Below are positions 53,086 through 64,000 of a stretch of 64,000 nt of DNA, piece by piece. Each line of letters opens with the position of its first letter. Positions within the stretch are counted from its first letter, which is position 1. A program made the position numbers and the translations under genes. A model generated the notes under the pieces. That model was not told where the DNA came from and made no database searches. It was given only the letters and a program-made list of their open reading frames with translations. The stretch is from Vibrio japonicus (GTDB lineage: Bacteria; Pseudomonadota; Gammaproteobacteria; Enterobacterales; Vibrionaceae): assembly GCF_024582835.1 (NCBI RefSeq), contig NZ_CP102096.1, forward strand, positions 868,001 to 932,000. Reading direction: 5' to 3'.

Positions 53086-54039
53086 CTACGCTGCCGCCAG
53101 TTGTCTTTGATATTCCGTAATATGCTCAACAATGGGCTCAGCTTTGTTGAATGTACGTATCTCACGAAATAGAGATGCCGCTTCCGGGTACTCTTGGCGC
53201 AGGTATGAAAACCACTGTTTAACGCGGTTTGGATAGTAAAGACCTTTGTCGCCCTTCATTTCGTATTGAGAGTAAACCAGTAGCAACTTAACAACTTCCG
53301 ACCATGGCATTGCAGTGTGATTGTGTTTAACGACATTGCCTAAGTTAGGGACGTTAAATGCGCCACGGCACACCATTAGTGAATCAACACCCGTTGTTTC
53401 AATACAAGCTTGGCCATCTTCGTAATTCCAAATCTCGCCATTAGCAATCAAAGGGATAGAGAAACGCTGGCGAATCTGACCAATATAATCCCACTTAATT
53501 TCACTCGCTTTATAGCCGCCAGTTTTGGTTCGTGCGTGAACAGTGAGTTCATTGGCCTTCGCTTGTTGAACCGCATCCACGATTTCAAAACAATCTTCTG
53601 GGTTATCCCAGCCAAGTCGGATTTTCGCGGTCACAGGAATATGGCTAGGAACAGCATCTCGACAGGCTTTAACAACACGATGTATTAGCTCCGGGTGTTG
53701 GAGAAGTGCCGCACCGCCTTTGCTCTTGTTAACCAGTTTTGCCGGACATCCAAAGTTCAGATCAATGCCTTTCGCGCCGAGCTCGGCGGCTTTAATCGCA
53801 TTTTCAGCCATCCAGTGTGGGTCTTGCCCCAACAGCTGAATATGGACAGGAACACCAGACTTGGTTTTTGAACCTTGAAGTAGTTCTGGGCAAAGACGGT
53901 GAAAAACGTGATCGGGGAGAAGCTGATCGACTACACGAACAAATTCCGTGACACACAAGTCATAGTCATTGATATCGGTTAGGATCTCACGCATCAAATG
54001 GTCTAATACGCCCTCCATTGGGCCAAGAACTACTCGCAT
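53086..54039 (-). CDS. dusC: tRNA-dihydrouridine(16) synthase DusC
   Basis: A 317-residue FMN-dependent reductase that makes dihydrouridine at position 16 in tRNA. The [20 protein letters not shown] start matches the DusC subgroup. Catalytic Cys lies in [21 protein letters not shown] near residue 98, and the flavin and tRNA contacts occur in KIRLGWD, TVHARTK and IANGEIW. The ATG at 54039 sits immediately after a hairpin and T run, and the only candidate ribosome-binding sequence (AAGG) lies in the hairpin's 3' arm. It is a single gene, convergent with the ABC operon. Confidence 0.93.
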   Translation of the reverse strand: MRVVLGPMEGVLDHLMREILTDINDYDLCVTEFVRVVDQLLPDHVFHRLCPELLQGSKTKSGVPVHIQLLGQDPHWMAENAIKAAELGAKGIDLNFGCPAKLVNKSKGGAALLQHPELIHRVVKACRDAVPSHIPVTAKIRLGWDNPEDCFEIVDAVQQAKANELTVHARTKTGGYKASEIKWDYIGQIRQRFSIPLIANGEIWNYEDGQACIETTGVDSLMVCRGAFNVPNLGNVVKHNHTAMPWSEVVKLLLVYSQYEMKGDKGLYYPNRVKQWFSYLRQEYPEAASLFREIRTFNKAEPIVEHITEYQRQLAAA

Positions 54040-54046
54040 ATAAAAA

Positions 54047-54068
54047 ACGCCTTCATTTAGGGAGGCGT
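54047..54068 (-). promoter_or_regulatory. terminator-like hairpin directly before the dusC start codon
   Basis: On the minus strand ACGCCT pairs with AGGCGT across a 10-base loop and is followed by TTTTTT and then AT-ATG, the dusC start. This is the shape of an intrinsic terminator but lies in the dusC leader, and its 3' arm contains the likely ribosome-binding sequence. Confidence 0.55.
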
Positions 54069-54215
54069 GATTTTAGTGTGAACGAACGGAAAAGTCACTT
54101 CGATAAGAAAACGAGCGTGAATCTTTTCGTTAATAACACATTAAGTCCATAAGTGACCCGCAGCCTGACATAGGGTTATAATGGTTCGTTAATCTTGAAT
54201 CACTAGAAGTAAATA

Positions 54216-54830
54216 ATGAAGTATCAACTACTGACACTGCCTGAGTCATACTGTGAAGAGTCGCCATATTTTGTGGAGGGCTTAACACTAGCAGCGAACA
54301 TGACGACTAAACCACTTGCCCCTGAAAGCTGGTTGGCAACTGTATTTGCTGAACATACTAATGAAGTAAGGAAGCCAGTCGAAGAGCACATCACGCATCA
54401 GTATCAAATGCTAAAGCGTAACGAATACTCTCTTATTGATCTTCTGGAACCGCAAAACAAATTCGAACAACTCGCGGATGTTGCTGAAGGGTTTATGACG
54501 CTATGGCCGACAATAGAAGAGCAATGGCATGATGTTCAAATCGGTGATGGCACGTTGCGAATGATGCAGGCAATGCTCACCTCGTTTATGCTTGCGATTG
54601 ATGAAGAAGAGACGCAAGCACAGATGAGAGCATCTGGGATTGAGACGCCTCCAGCATTGTCAGATTTTATTGACCAGCTTGATCTTATGATCACAGAGGT
54701 CGCGCAAGCTGCGGATGAAGCGTTAAGTGGCGCAAAATCGCAAAGTGTGAATCCGTTTAAAGGTATTGGCCGAAACGATGAATGCCCATGTGGTAGTGGT
54801 AAAAAATTCAAGCAGTGTTGTGGAAAATAG
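54216..54830 (+). CDS. YecA/UPF0149-like protein with C-terminal SEC-C motif
   Basis: A 204-residue cytoplasmic protein with an N-terminal helical UPF0149-type domain and a C-terminal zinc-binding SEC-C motif, CPCGSGKKFKQCCGK (residues about 190-204). The motif is the same as that at the SecA C-terminus, where it contacts SecB and ribosomes; E. coli YecA also binds ribosomes. The gene stands before lolA with 82 bases between. Role in protein export or translation is inference from the motif. Confidence 0.8.
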   Translation: MKYQLLTLPESYCEESPYFVEGLTLAANMTTKPLAPESWLATVFAEHTNEVRKPVEEHITHQYQMLKRNEYSLIDLLEPQNKFEQLADVAEGFMTLWPTIEEQWHDVQIGDGTLRMMQAMLTSFMLAIDEEETQAQMRASGIETPPALSDFIDQLDLMITEVAQAADEALSGAKSQSVNPFKGIGRNDECPCGSGKKFKQCCGK

Positions 54831-54912
54831 AACAAAGTTAACTTTATTCGGTCAAACTTATTCATAATAGAAGCTATAAACGCCTTACCTGCGTCTAAAA
54901 AGGATATCAAGA

Positions 54913-55509
54913 ATGAAAAAACTAGCCGCGTTGCTACTGATGAGTTGTTCCGTTATGGCCGCTCCAAAAGATGAACTGAACCAGCGTTTACAACAGACCG
55001 AAGGTTTTAGTGCGGACTTTACTCAACAAGTAACCAGTCCTGATGGCGACGTTGTGATGGAAGGAGAGGGGGAAGTTGAAATCTCTCGCCCAAGCCTGTT
55101 CCGTTGGACAACGACAACACCTGATGAAAACATCCTTGTGTCTGATGGCAAAACACTGTGGTACTACAGCCCGTTCATTGAGCAGGTGAGTATCTATTGG
55201 CAAGAGCAAGCGACGGAACAGACACCGTTTATTCTGCTGACACGTAACCGAAAGAGTGACTGGGACAACTACAGAGTTTCTCAGAAGGGTGACGTTTTTA
55301 CTCTGATACCGACCGCGGTAGATTCAAATCAAGGAACATTTGAGTTAGAAATCGACAAAAAAGGGGCAGTAAAAGGGTTTAGTGTTATCGAACAAGACGG
55401 TCAAAATAGCACGTTTACGTTCAATAACATCAACCTGAGCAAGCCGAAAGCAGATCGTTTTACCTTTGCTATTCCTAAAGGTGTAGAGGTAGACGACCAA
55501 AGGAATTAA
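54913..55509 (+). CDS. lolA: outer-membrane lipoprotein carrier protein LolA
   Basis: A 198-residue periplasmic chaperone that takes lipoproteins from LolCDE and hands them to LolB. Signal peptide residues 1-16 (ending SVMA), then the LolA fold with [13 protein letters not shown] near residue 34, [15 protein letters not shown] and [16 protein letters not shown], the usual lipid-cavity strands. It has an AAAAAGGATATC upstream ribosome-binding region. rarA follows 2 bases after the stop. Confidence 0.94.
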   Translation: MKKLAALLLMSCSVMAAPKDELNQRLQQTEGFSADFTQQVTSPDGDVVMEGEGEVEISRPSLFRWTTTTPDENILVSDGKTLWYYSPFIEQVSIYWQEQATEQTPFILLTRNRKSDWDNYRVSQKGDVFTLIPTAVDSNQGTFELEIDKKGAVKGFSVIEQDGQNSTFTFNNINLSKPKADRFTFAIPKGVEVDDQRN

Positions 55510-55511
55510 TA

Positions 55512-56858
55512 GTGAGTAATTACTCGTTAGATTTTTCAGGGGACGAAGATTTTCGTCCCCTTGCTGCAAAAATGCGTCCGCAAAACTTGGAACAGTACAT
55601 TGGGCAGCAACATATTCTTGGTCCTGGTAAGCCATTAAGAAGAGCGCTAGAGGCGGGCCACATCCACTCTATGATTCTATGGGGACCACCTGGAACCGGT
55701 AAAACGACGCTCGCGGAAGTGGCTGCCAATTACGCGAATGCGGAAGTAGAACGCGTATCTGCGGTGACCTCCGGTGTGAAAGAGATTCGTGCGGCGATTG
55801 AGAAAGCGCGCGAAAACAAAATGGCAGGCCGACGTACCATCTTGTTTGTGGATGAGGTGCACCGATTTAACAAATCTCAGCAGGACGCATTTTTACCTCA
55901 CATAGAAGATGGAACGGTGACCTTTATCGGGGCTACCACTGAAAACCCCTCGTTCGAGCTGAATAACGCACTCTTATCTCGTGCGCGAGTCTACAAGCTG
56001 ACGTCTCTCGCTACGCAAGATATCAGACAAGCACTCGAACAAGCGATTGCTGACCCTGAAAGAGGCTTGGGTAAGGTAACAGCAAATTTTGTCGACAACG
56101 TGTTAGACAGGCTTTCAGAGTTGGTCAATGGCGATGCGCGAATGTCACTCAACTACCTTGAGTTGCTGTACGATATGGCGCAAGAAAACGAGCAGGGTGA
56201 AAAGCACATTACGCTTCAACTTCTCGCTGAAGTCGCGGGTGAAAAAGTCTCTCGTTTCGACAATAAAGGGGATATTTGGTACGACTTAATCTCTGCAGTC
56301 CATAAGTCGATTCGAGGTTCGAACCCAGACGCCGCATTATACTGGGCTGCGCGTATGATAACAGCAGGCTGTGACCCACTGTATATTGCGCGTCGTTTAT
56401 TGGCGATTGCTTCTGAAGATGTAGGTAACGCTGACCCACGTGCAATGCAAGTGGCTTTATCCGCTTGGGATTGTTTTACCCGCGTTGGCCCAGCAGAAGG
56501 GGAGCGCGCCATAGCTCAAGCGATCGTGTATTTGGCGTGTGCGCCCAAAAGTAACGCAGTGTATACGGCTTGGAAGCAAGCATTAAGCGATGCTCATAAT
56601 CAGCCAGAGTATGAAGTACCGCCGCATTTGCGAAACGCGCCAACGAGTTTAATGAAAGATTTAGGCTATGGCGCAGAGTATCGATATGCCCATGATGAGC
56701 CCGGAGCATACGCTGCGGGTGAAAGGTATCTCCCTCCAGAAATGAGCAATACGCGCTACTATTATCCGACTAATCGTGGCTTAGAAACAAAAATTGGCGA
56801 AAAGTTAGATTACTTGGCTAGTTTGGATGCAAAAAGCCCACAAAAGCGCTATGAATAA
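55512..56858 (+). CDS. rarA: replication-associated recombination protein RarA (MgsA)
   Basis: A 448-residue AAA+ clamp-loader-like ATPase that acts at stalled replication forks. Walker [10 protein letters not shown] near residue 58, Walker [11 protein letters not shown], sensor 1 [12 protein letters not shown] and the C-terminal tetramerisation region are present. Start is GTG at 55512; no ATG lies nearby in frame and the sequence then gives [23 protein letters not shown], as expected for the family start. It follows lolA by 2 bases and is cotranscribed; serS is next. Confidence 0.95.
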   Translation: MSNYSLDFSGDEDFRPLAAKMRPQNLEQYIGQQHILGPGKPLRRALEAGHIHSMILWGPPGTGKTTLAEVAANYANAEVERVSAVTSGVKEIRAAIEKARENKMAGRRTILFVDEVHRFNKSQQDAFLPHIEDGTVTFIGATTENPSFELNNALLSRARVYKLTSLATQDIRQALEQAIADPERGLGKVTANFVDNVLDRLSELVNGDARMSLNYLELLYDMAQENEQGEKHITLQLLAEVAGEKVSRFDNKGDIWYDLISAVHKSIRGSNPDAALYWAARMITAGCDPLYIARRLLAIASEDVGNADPRAMQVALSAWDCFTRVGPAEGERAIAQAIVYLACAPKSNAVYTAWKQALSDAHNQPEYEVPPHLRNAPTSLMKDLGYGAEYRYAHDEPGAYAAGERYLPPEMSNTRYYYPTNRGLETKIGEKLDYLASLDAKSPQKRYE

Positions 56859-56911
56859 AGGCCTTTTTTGGATACATTTATTTGGTAAATTTTTTAAGCG
56901 TGTGAGCATGA

Positions 56912-58261
<1,350 letters not shown>

Positions 58262-58281
58262 TCGAAAGATTAATTCACAAG

Positions 58282-58309
58282 AAAGGCGACTCAGTTGAGT
58301 CGCCTTTTT
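58282..58309 (+). terminator. terminator after serS
   Basis: AAAGGCGACTCA pairs with TGAGTCGCCTTT, followed by further T. The G-T at the centre is too short for a loop, so the innermost pairs will open. Confidence 0.9.
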
Positions 58310-58337
58310 CTTTTAAGCTCATAGGGTAGGAATGAGC

Positions 58338-59354
58338 TTAGATACTCATTTCGCCACGTAGGACTTGCTGCATTTTAACTTTGACTTGCTCGTAGCTTAA
58401 GCCCTGACTCAGCAAGTAGTGCAACTTAGCCAGTGCCGCTTCTGGGGTCATGTCGTAGCCGCTGATAACGCCTGCTTCCGCCAAAGCACAACCTGTCGCA
58501 TAGCCACCCATGTTCACTTTGCCTGCTAGACACTGCGTTAGGTTTACAACAATCACGCCACGCTCTGAAGCATCTTTTAGGTGCGCCAACAGTTCTGGGT
58601 TTTGTGGGGCATTACCCACGCCGAAAGTGAGAAGAATCATCGCATTGACCGGTTGAAGCAATGTATTACGGATTACTTCATGAGAAATTCCCGGGTACAT
58701 GGTGATAACACCAATTGGCTGAGGTGTGATGTCATGGACTTTAAACTCGCCTTCTGGTTTTTCATCTACACGCACATCACTACTGAGCTGGATATTAATA
58801 CCTGCTTCTAGTAACGGAGGAAGGTTAGGCGAAGTGAATGCATTAAAGCCGTCTGCATGGGATTTAGTACTGCGGTTACCGCGCATCAGCTTATTATTGA
58901 AGAACAAGGTGACTTCATTGATAGGGTAGTTTGCCGCAATGTGCAGAGCATTCAACAAGTTAGCCTGACCGTCAGAGCGAAGTTCAGCCAGCGGAATCTG
59001 CGAGCCGGTAACGATGACGGGTTTGCCTAGATTTTCAAGCATGAACGACAAAGCAGAGGCAGTGTATGCCATGGTGTCAGTCCCGTGAAGGATAACAAAA
59101 CCATCATAGTTGTCGTAGTTATCACGAATGTCGTCCGCGATTTGTTGCCAGTCTTTAGGCGACATATCTGATGAATCGATCAGCGGAGCGTATTCATGGA
59201 TGGTGAACTCAGGCATTTCCGGACGATGGAATTCTGGCATGCTCGCCAGTTGTTTTTCCATGAAGCCTGCGACGGGAACATAGCCATGATCGTTCGACTT
59301 CTGCATACCAATGGTGCCGCCAGTGTAAGCGATATAAATGTGTTTTCTTGCCAT
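58338..59354 (-). CDS. ansA: type I L-asparaginase AnsA
   Basis: A 338-residue cytoplasmic asparaginase that makes aspartate and ammonia. N-terminal MARKHIYIAYTGGTIGM carries the nucleophilic Thr; the second catalytic motif FVILHGTDTMAYTASALSF holds Thr, Asp and further along Lys. No signal peptide, which fits type I rather than type II. I use the ATG at 59354, matching the E. coli start; the frame extends upstream to 59429 but that part contains the sppA terminator. Ribosome-binding site is weak. Confidence 0.93.
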   Translation of the reverse strand: MARKHIYIAYTGGTIGMQKSNDHGYVPVAGFMEKQLASMPEFHRPEMPEFTIHEYAPLIDSSDMSPKDWQQIADDIRDNYDNYDGFVILHGTDTMAYTASALSFMLENLGKPVIVTGSQIPLAELRSDGQANLLNALHIAANYPINEVTLFFNNKLMRGNRSTKSHADGFNAFTSPNLPPLLEAGINIQLSSDVRVDEKPEGEFKVHDITPQPIGVITMYPGISHEVIRNTLLQPVNAMILLTFGVGNAPQNPELLAHLKDASERGVIVVNLTQCLAGKVNMGGYATGCALAEAGVISGYDMTPEAALAKLHYLLSQGLSYEQVKVKMQQVLRGEMSI

Positions 59355-59415
59355 TGCTTGGAAACCAATCATTGTAGGGGGAACAGGATGGAAGATTATA
59401 TAACAATCCTTGCTA

Positions 59416-59448
59416 ATAAAAAGGGGCATCCCACACTGGAACGCCCCT
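59416..59448 (-). terminator. terminator after sppA
   Basis: On the minus strand AGGGGC pairs with GCCCCT, extended by TTCCA/TGGGA with wobble, followed by TTTTTATT. It separates sppA from ansA. Confidence 0.75.
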
Positions 59449-59511
59449 AATTACACGGTGACTAGAGTAAAGCTCTATTCACTCGTTTGCGGTGTAATAT
59501 GACTTACTCGC

Positions 59512-61362
59512 TTACTCAACCAGACAATTTAAACAGAACGCATATTGCCCCTTTGGATCATTGAAGCTTTGTAGAAGGTCAGCATCGGCGCTGATCTTGT
59601 TTACAATCGGCTGCATTGATGGAGGCAGCATTGCTGTAACATCGATATTCAGCGACACTTTCACTTGATTCATTAGCTCATAGATAAACTGTTGCGCTGG
59701 GGAAAGCGGCTCTTCCACCCAGTGAATATTGTAGTTTTTCAAATTCGCTAACTCTGCTGCTATTTTCACCGCGTCATCAAAATCACCAATGGTGTCTACA
59801 AGGCCATGTTCCATTGCATCTTGACCTGTCCACACACGTCCCTGAGCAACTTTGTCCAACTGCTCAACCGGAATGTCACGGTTTGTACTGACTAGGTTTG
59901 TAAAGCGTTTATAGCCATGCTCGATACCAAGCTGGAATGCTTCAGAAGCGCCTTCAGTAAGACCAGTGGTTAAACCAACACCAGAGAATGGGGAGGTGCC
60001 GACACCATCGGTGTAAACCCCCAGCTTGTTTAATCCTTTCTCGAAAGTAGTAATAACACTAAAGATACCAATCGATCCCGTTAGCGTTGTTGGCTGAGCA
60101 ATAATGCGATCTGCACTCATCGAAATCCAATAACCACCAGACGCTGCCAAGCTAGACATGGAAGCAACCACTGGCTTACCTGCTGCTTTTAGGGCTTCAA
60201 TCTCATTGCGGATAACTTCTGAAGCAAAGGCGCTGCCTCCTGGGCTATCGACACGTAAAACAACCGCTTTCACTTTGTTGTCGTTACGAGCTTGACGCAG
60301 CAAAGCCGCCACTGTGTCGCCACCCACTGTACCGCGTGGGTGAGAACCATCCATAATAGCGCCACTTGCGACAACAACGCCCACGTCGTCAGCCGCGTAA
60401 TCAAAGCTAGGGGCCATGGTGTGTTGATAGCTGTAGTAGTCAATGTGGTTATAGCTGTCATCACCGTTACTGCCGAATATTTCTGTTAGCTCAGCTCTGA
60501 CTTGCTGGCGTGTAGCCAAGCTGTCGACAAGTCCAATGTTCTTGGAAAGAGCAGCCAAATCGCCATTATTTTTCTTCAGCAGTTCTAGGAACTCATCCAT
60601 ATCTGGCGTCAGTGAATCAGGCTTAATTTGGCGATTGGAAGCGATATCATCAACGTATGCCCCCCAAAGCTGGCCTAACCAACGAGATGCCGACTCTTTC
60701 GCTTCACTCGACATATCATCTCGAATAAACGGTTCGATGGCTGATTTGTAGGTGCCTACTCTGAATACATGCGTATTAACGTTGAGCTTTTCTAGGAACG
60801 TTTTGTAATAAAGTGAGTACGCGCTGTAGCCTTTTAGCATCACCGCACCATCAGGCGCTAGGTAGACTTTGTCTGCGTAGCTTGCAAGGTAGTACTGGCT
60901 TTGGTTGTAAAAATCACCAGCGGCATAAATCGGTTTACCAGAGGTTTTGAATTCATTCAATGCCTTGGCGATATAGCGCAGTTTGGTTAGGTTGGTTTCA
61001 GGCAAGTCGTTCAAAGCCAAAACCAAGCCAGTGATTTTATCGTCATCTTTTGCGTAACGAATGGTATCAACCACATCGAACAAGACGTTTTCTCTTGGAA
61101 GATCTTTCCCTAAAAGTGAGCCAGTAAAAGAATCCATAGGATTGACATATCTTGGCTGCTCTACCAGTGGACCAGATAAGTTAAGAATAAGTGCGGATGC
61201 TTTCTCTACTTTGGGAGCTGTGGGTTCTGCATGGAAGTAGATAAAATAAATAACCGCAATACTTACCAGAAAAAGAAGGTTTGCTAGGGCAAGTCGAGTA
61301 AAGGTGATCAGTTTCCAGATCCCTTTAAAGAACATCCCTATAAACTTGAATATTGTTTTCAT
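59512..61362 (-). CDS. sppA: signal peptide peptidase SppA (protease IV)
   Basis: A 616-residue inner-membrane peptidase, close to the 618 of E. coli, that degrades cleaved signal peptides. One N-terminal membrane helix (about residues 23-43), then two tandem SppA/S49 domains. The catalytic Lys is in RVGTYKSAIEPF near residue 205 and the Ser in SSLAASGGYWIS near residue 410, in the two different domains as usual. Upstream the gap to fadH holds both promoters. Confidence 0.95.
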   Translation of the reverse strand: MKTIFKFIGMFFKGIWKLITFTRLALANLLFLVSIAVIYFIYFHAEPTAPKVEKASALILNLSGPLVEQPRYVNPMDSFTGSLLGKDLPRENVLFDVVDTIRYAKDDDKITGLVLALNDLPETNLTKLRYIAKALNEFKTSGKPIYAAGDFYNQSQYYLASYADKVYLAPDGAVMLKGYSAYSLYYKTFLEKLNVNTHVFRVGTYKSAIEPFIRDDMSSEAKESASRWLGQLWGAYVDDIASNRQIKPDSLTPDMDEFLELLKKNNGDLAALSKNIGLVDSLATRQQVRAELTEIFGSNGDDSYNHIDYYSYQHTMAPSFDYAADDVGVVVASGAIMDGSHPRGTVGGDTVAALLRQARNDNKVKAVVLRVDSPGGSAFASEVIRNEIEALKAAGKPVVASMSSLAASGGYWISMSADRIIAQPTTLTGSIGIFSVITTFEKGLNKLGVYTDGVGTSPFSGVGLTTGLTEGASEAFQLGIEHGYKRFTNLVSTNRDIPVEQLDKVAQGRVWTGQDAMEHGLVDTIGDFDDAVKIAAELANLKNYNIHWVEEPLSPAQQFIYELMNQVKVSLNIDVTAMLPPSMQPIVNKISADADLLQSFNDPKGQYAFCLNCLVE

Positions 61363-61539
61363 TTAATCTCCGCTGCGCTGATGGCAGTTTAAGGCTTAGC
61401 CGTTGTAAGACCTTATAAATTCAGAAAAGTTACATTACTTACATCCTACTTAAACAAGTATAAGCGCACAACTGGAAGATTGATCGGTGTTACAGAAATG
61501 TAAACGCTTGTTTGATTTTTTTTACAAACGCTTTTATCG

Positions 61540-61550
61540 TGGTCAGACCA
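61540..61550 (+). promoter_or_regulatory. FadR operator at fadH
   Basis: TGGTCAGACCA is a perfect match to the FadR core TGGTCnGACCA. It lies 9 bases before the first possible fadH start and near the probable transcription start, so FadR would repress fadH until long-chain acyl-CoA releases it. Confidence 0.75.
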
Positions 61551-61553
61551 TAA

Positions 61554-63581
<2,028 letters not shown>

Positions 63582-63594
63582 TTTCAGCTTAGGA

Positions 63595-63621
63595 AAAGAC
63601 CTCCATTTCGGAGGTCTTTTT
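63595..63621 (+). terminator. terminator after fadH
   Basis: AAAGACCTCC pairs with GGAGGTCTTT around ATTTC, followed by TT. The preceding A run suits bidirectional use, and the convergent purU gene ends 48 bases on. Confidence 0.85.
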
Positions 63622-63668
63622 GTATGGGTTTCTTATGTCCGAGCAGGGCAGCTCAACTCACTTCATAA

Positions 63669-64000
63669 CTACAAGATCACGGTTTTATTGCCATAAACAA
63701 AAACATGATCGTTGAGCACTTTATTCAACGCTTTACTCAGCACATTTTTCTCGACATCTCGGCCTGCTTGCGCCATATCTTGTGCGTTGAAAGAGTGGTC
63801 GACAGGGATAACGTCTTGTTTGATGATCGGTCCTTCGTCGAGATCATTGGTAACAAAGTGCGCGGTTGCGCCAATGATTTTAACACCGCGCTCATAGGCT
63901 TGCTGATAGGGCTTTGCGCCAATGAATGCAGGTAAAAAGCTGTGGTGGATATTAATGATTTTGTGGTGATACTTTTCTACGAATGACGGTGTTAATACAC
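63669..64000 (-). CDS. purU: formyltetrahydrofolate deformylase PurU (5' part outside the window)
   Basis: The last 110 residues of a minus-strand gene are visible, ending with TAG at 63669. They match the PurU C-terminus: the HHSFLPAFIGAKPYQQAYERG segment with the catalytic-site His, the GATAHFVTNDLDEGPIIKQ signature with the active-site Asp, and the ending VFVYGNKTVIL. PurU hydrolyses 10-formyltetrahydrofolate to formate and tetrahydrofolate, supplying formate for PurT and balancing one-carbon pools. The N-terminal ACT domain and start lie beyond the edge. Confidence 0.92.
   Translation of the reverse strand, partial: VLTPSFVEKYHHKIINIHHSFLPAFIGAKPYQQAYERGVKIIGATAHFVTNDLDEGPIIKQDVIPVDHSFNAQDMAQAGRDVEKNVLSKALNKVLNDHVFVYGNKTVIL

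Noticed and set aside
59355-59429. Upstream extension of ansA to 59429
   Set aside because: The extra part covers the sppA terminator and is not seen in other AnsA proteins.

Overview
The window looks like a chromosomal segment from a Vibrio (Vibrionaceae). The reasons are the gene content and order: tig-clpP-clpX-lon-hupB-ppiD-comEA-like, then cmk-rpsA-ihfB-lapA-lapB-pyrF, a vibrio-type haem locus (hutBCD and hutXZ plus a TonB-dependent receptor), a DUF2913-like protein, miaE, cysB, lolA-rarA-serS, ansA, sppA and a FadR-type fadH promoter. Genus is inferred from recognised proteins and remembered synteny; no database was searched. Coding density is high, and I see no rRNA, tRNA, IS element, prophage or CRISPR array.

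Layout. 1-9.8 kb: the 3' part of an NhaC-type antiporter gene, a DUF2913-like gene, a chemoreceptor with a nitrate/nitrite-sensing-type domain, selO, and the dctPQM TRAP transporter behind a sigma-54 promoter. 9.9-16.3 kb: the haem uptake island, with hutBCD on the minus strand and hutX-hutZ-receptor on the plus strand, diverging from a large Fur-like palindrome. 16.3-19.5 kb: the dctB-dctD two-component pair, which probably controls the dctP promoter about 10 kb away. 20-34.3 kb: a conserved proteostasis, translation and envelope core. 34.7-45.9 kb: the accessory-looking block, with five genes for a YejABEF/Opp-like peptide ABC importer, an orphan outer-membrane beta-barrel and a 1489-residue lipoprotein with a metzincin zinc-protease signature. 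45.9-64 kb: miaE, cysB, a methyltransferase, a TrpXYZ-like ABC importer, dusC, a SEC-C protein, lolA-rarA-serS, ansA, sppA, fadH and the 3' end of purU.

How parts fit together. DctB/DctD would sense C4-dicarboxylates and activate dctPQM through sigma-54. Fur would repress both arms of the haem locus, so haem is taken up by the TonB-dependent receptor, HutB, HutC and HutD, and used through HutX/HutZ. In the 34.7-45.9 kb block the simplest model is protein scavenging: a lipoprotein protease at the outer membrane makes peptides and the ABC importer brings them in, with the barrel possibly a pore or display partner. That model is inference.

I also report four unusually short open reading frames (30-34 residues) with good ribosome-binding sites. 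The most suggestive is a 30-codon frame in front of hutB whose stop codon overlaps the hutB start codon (TAATG).
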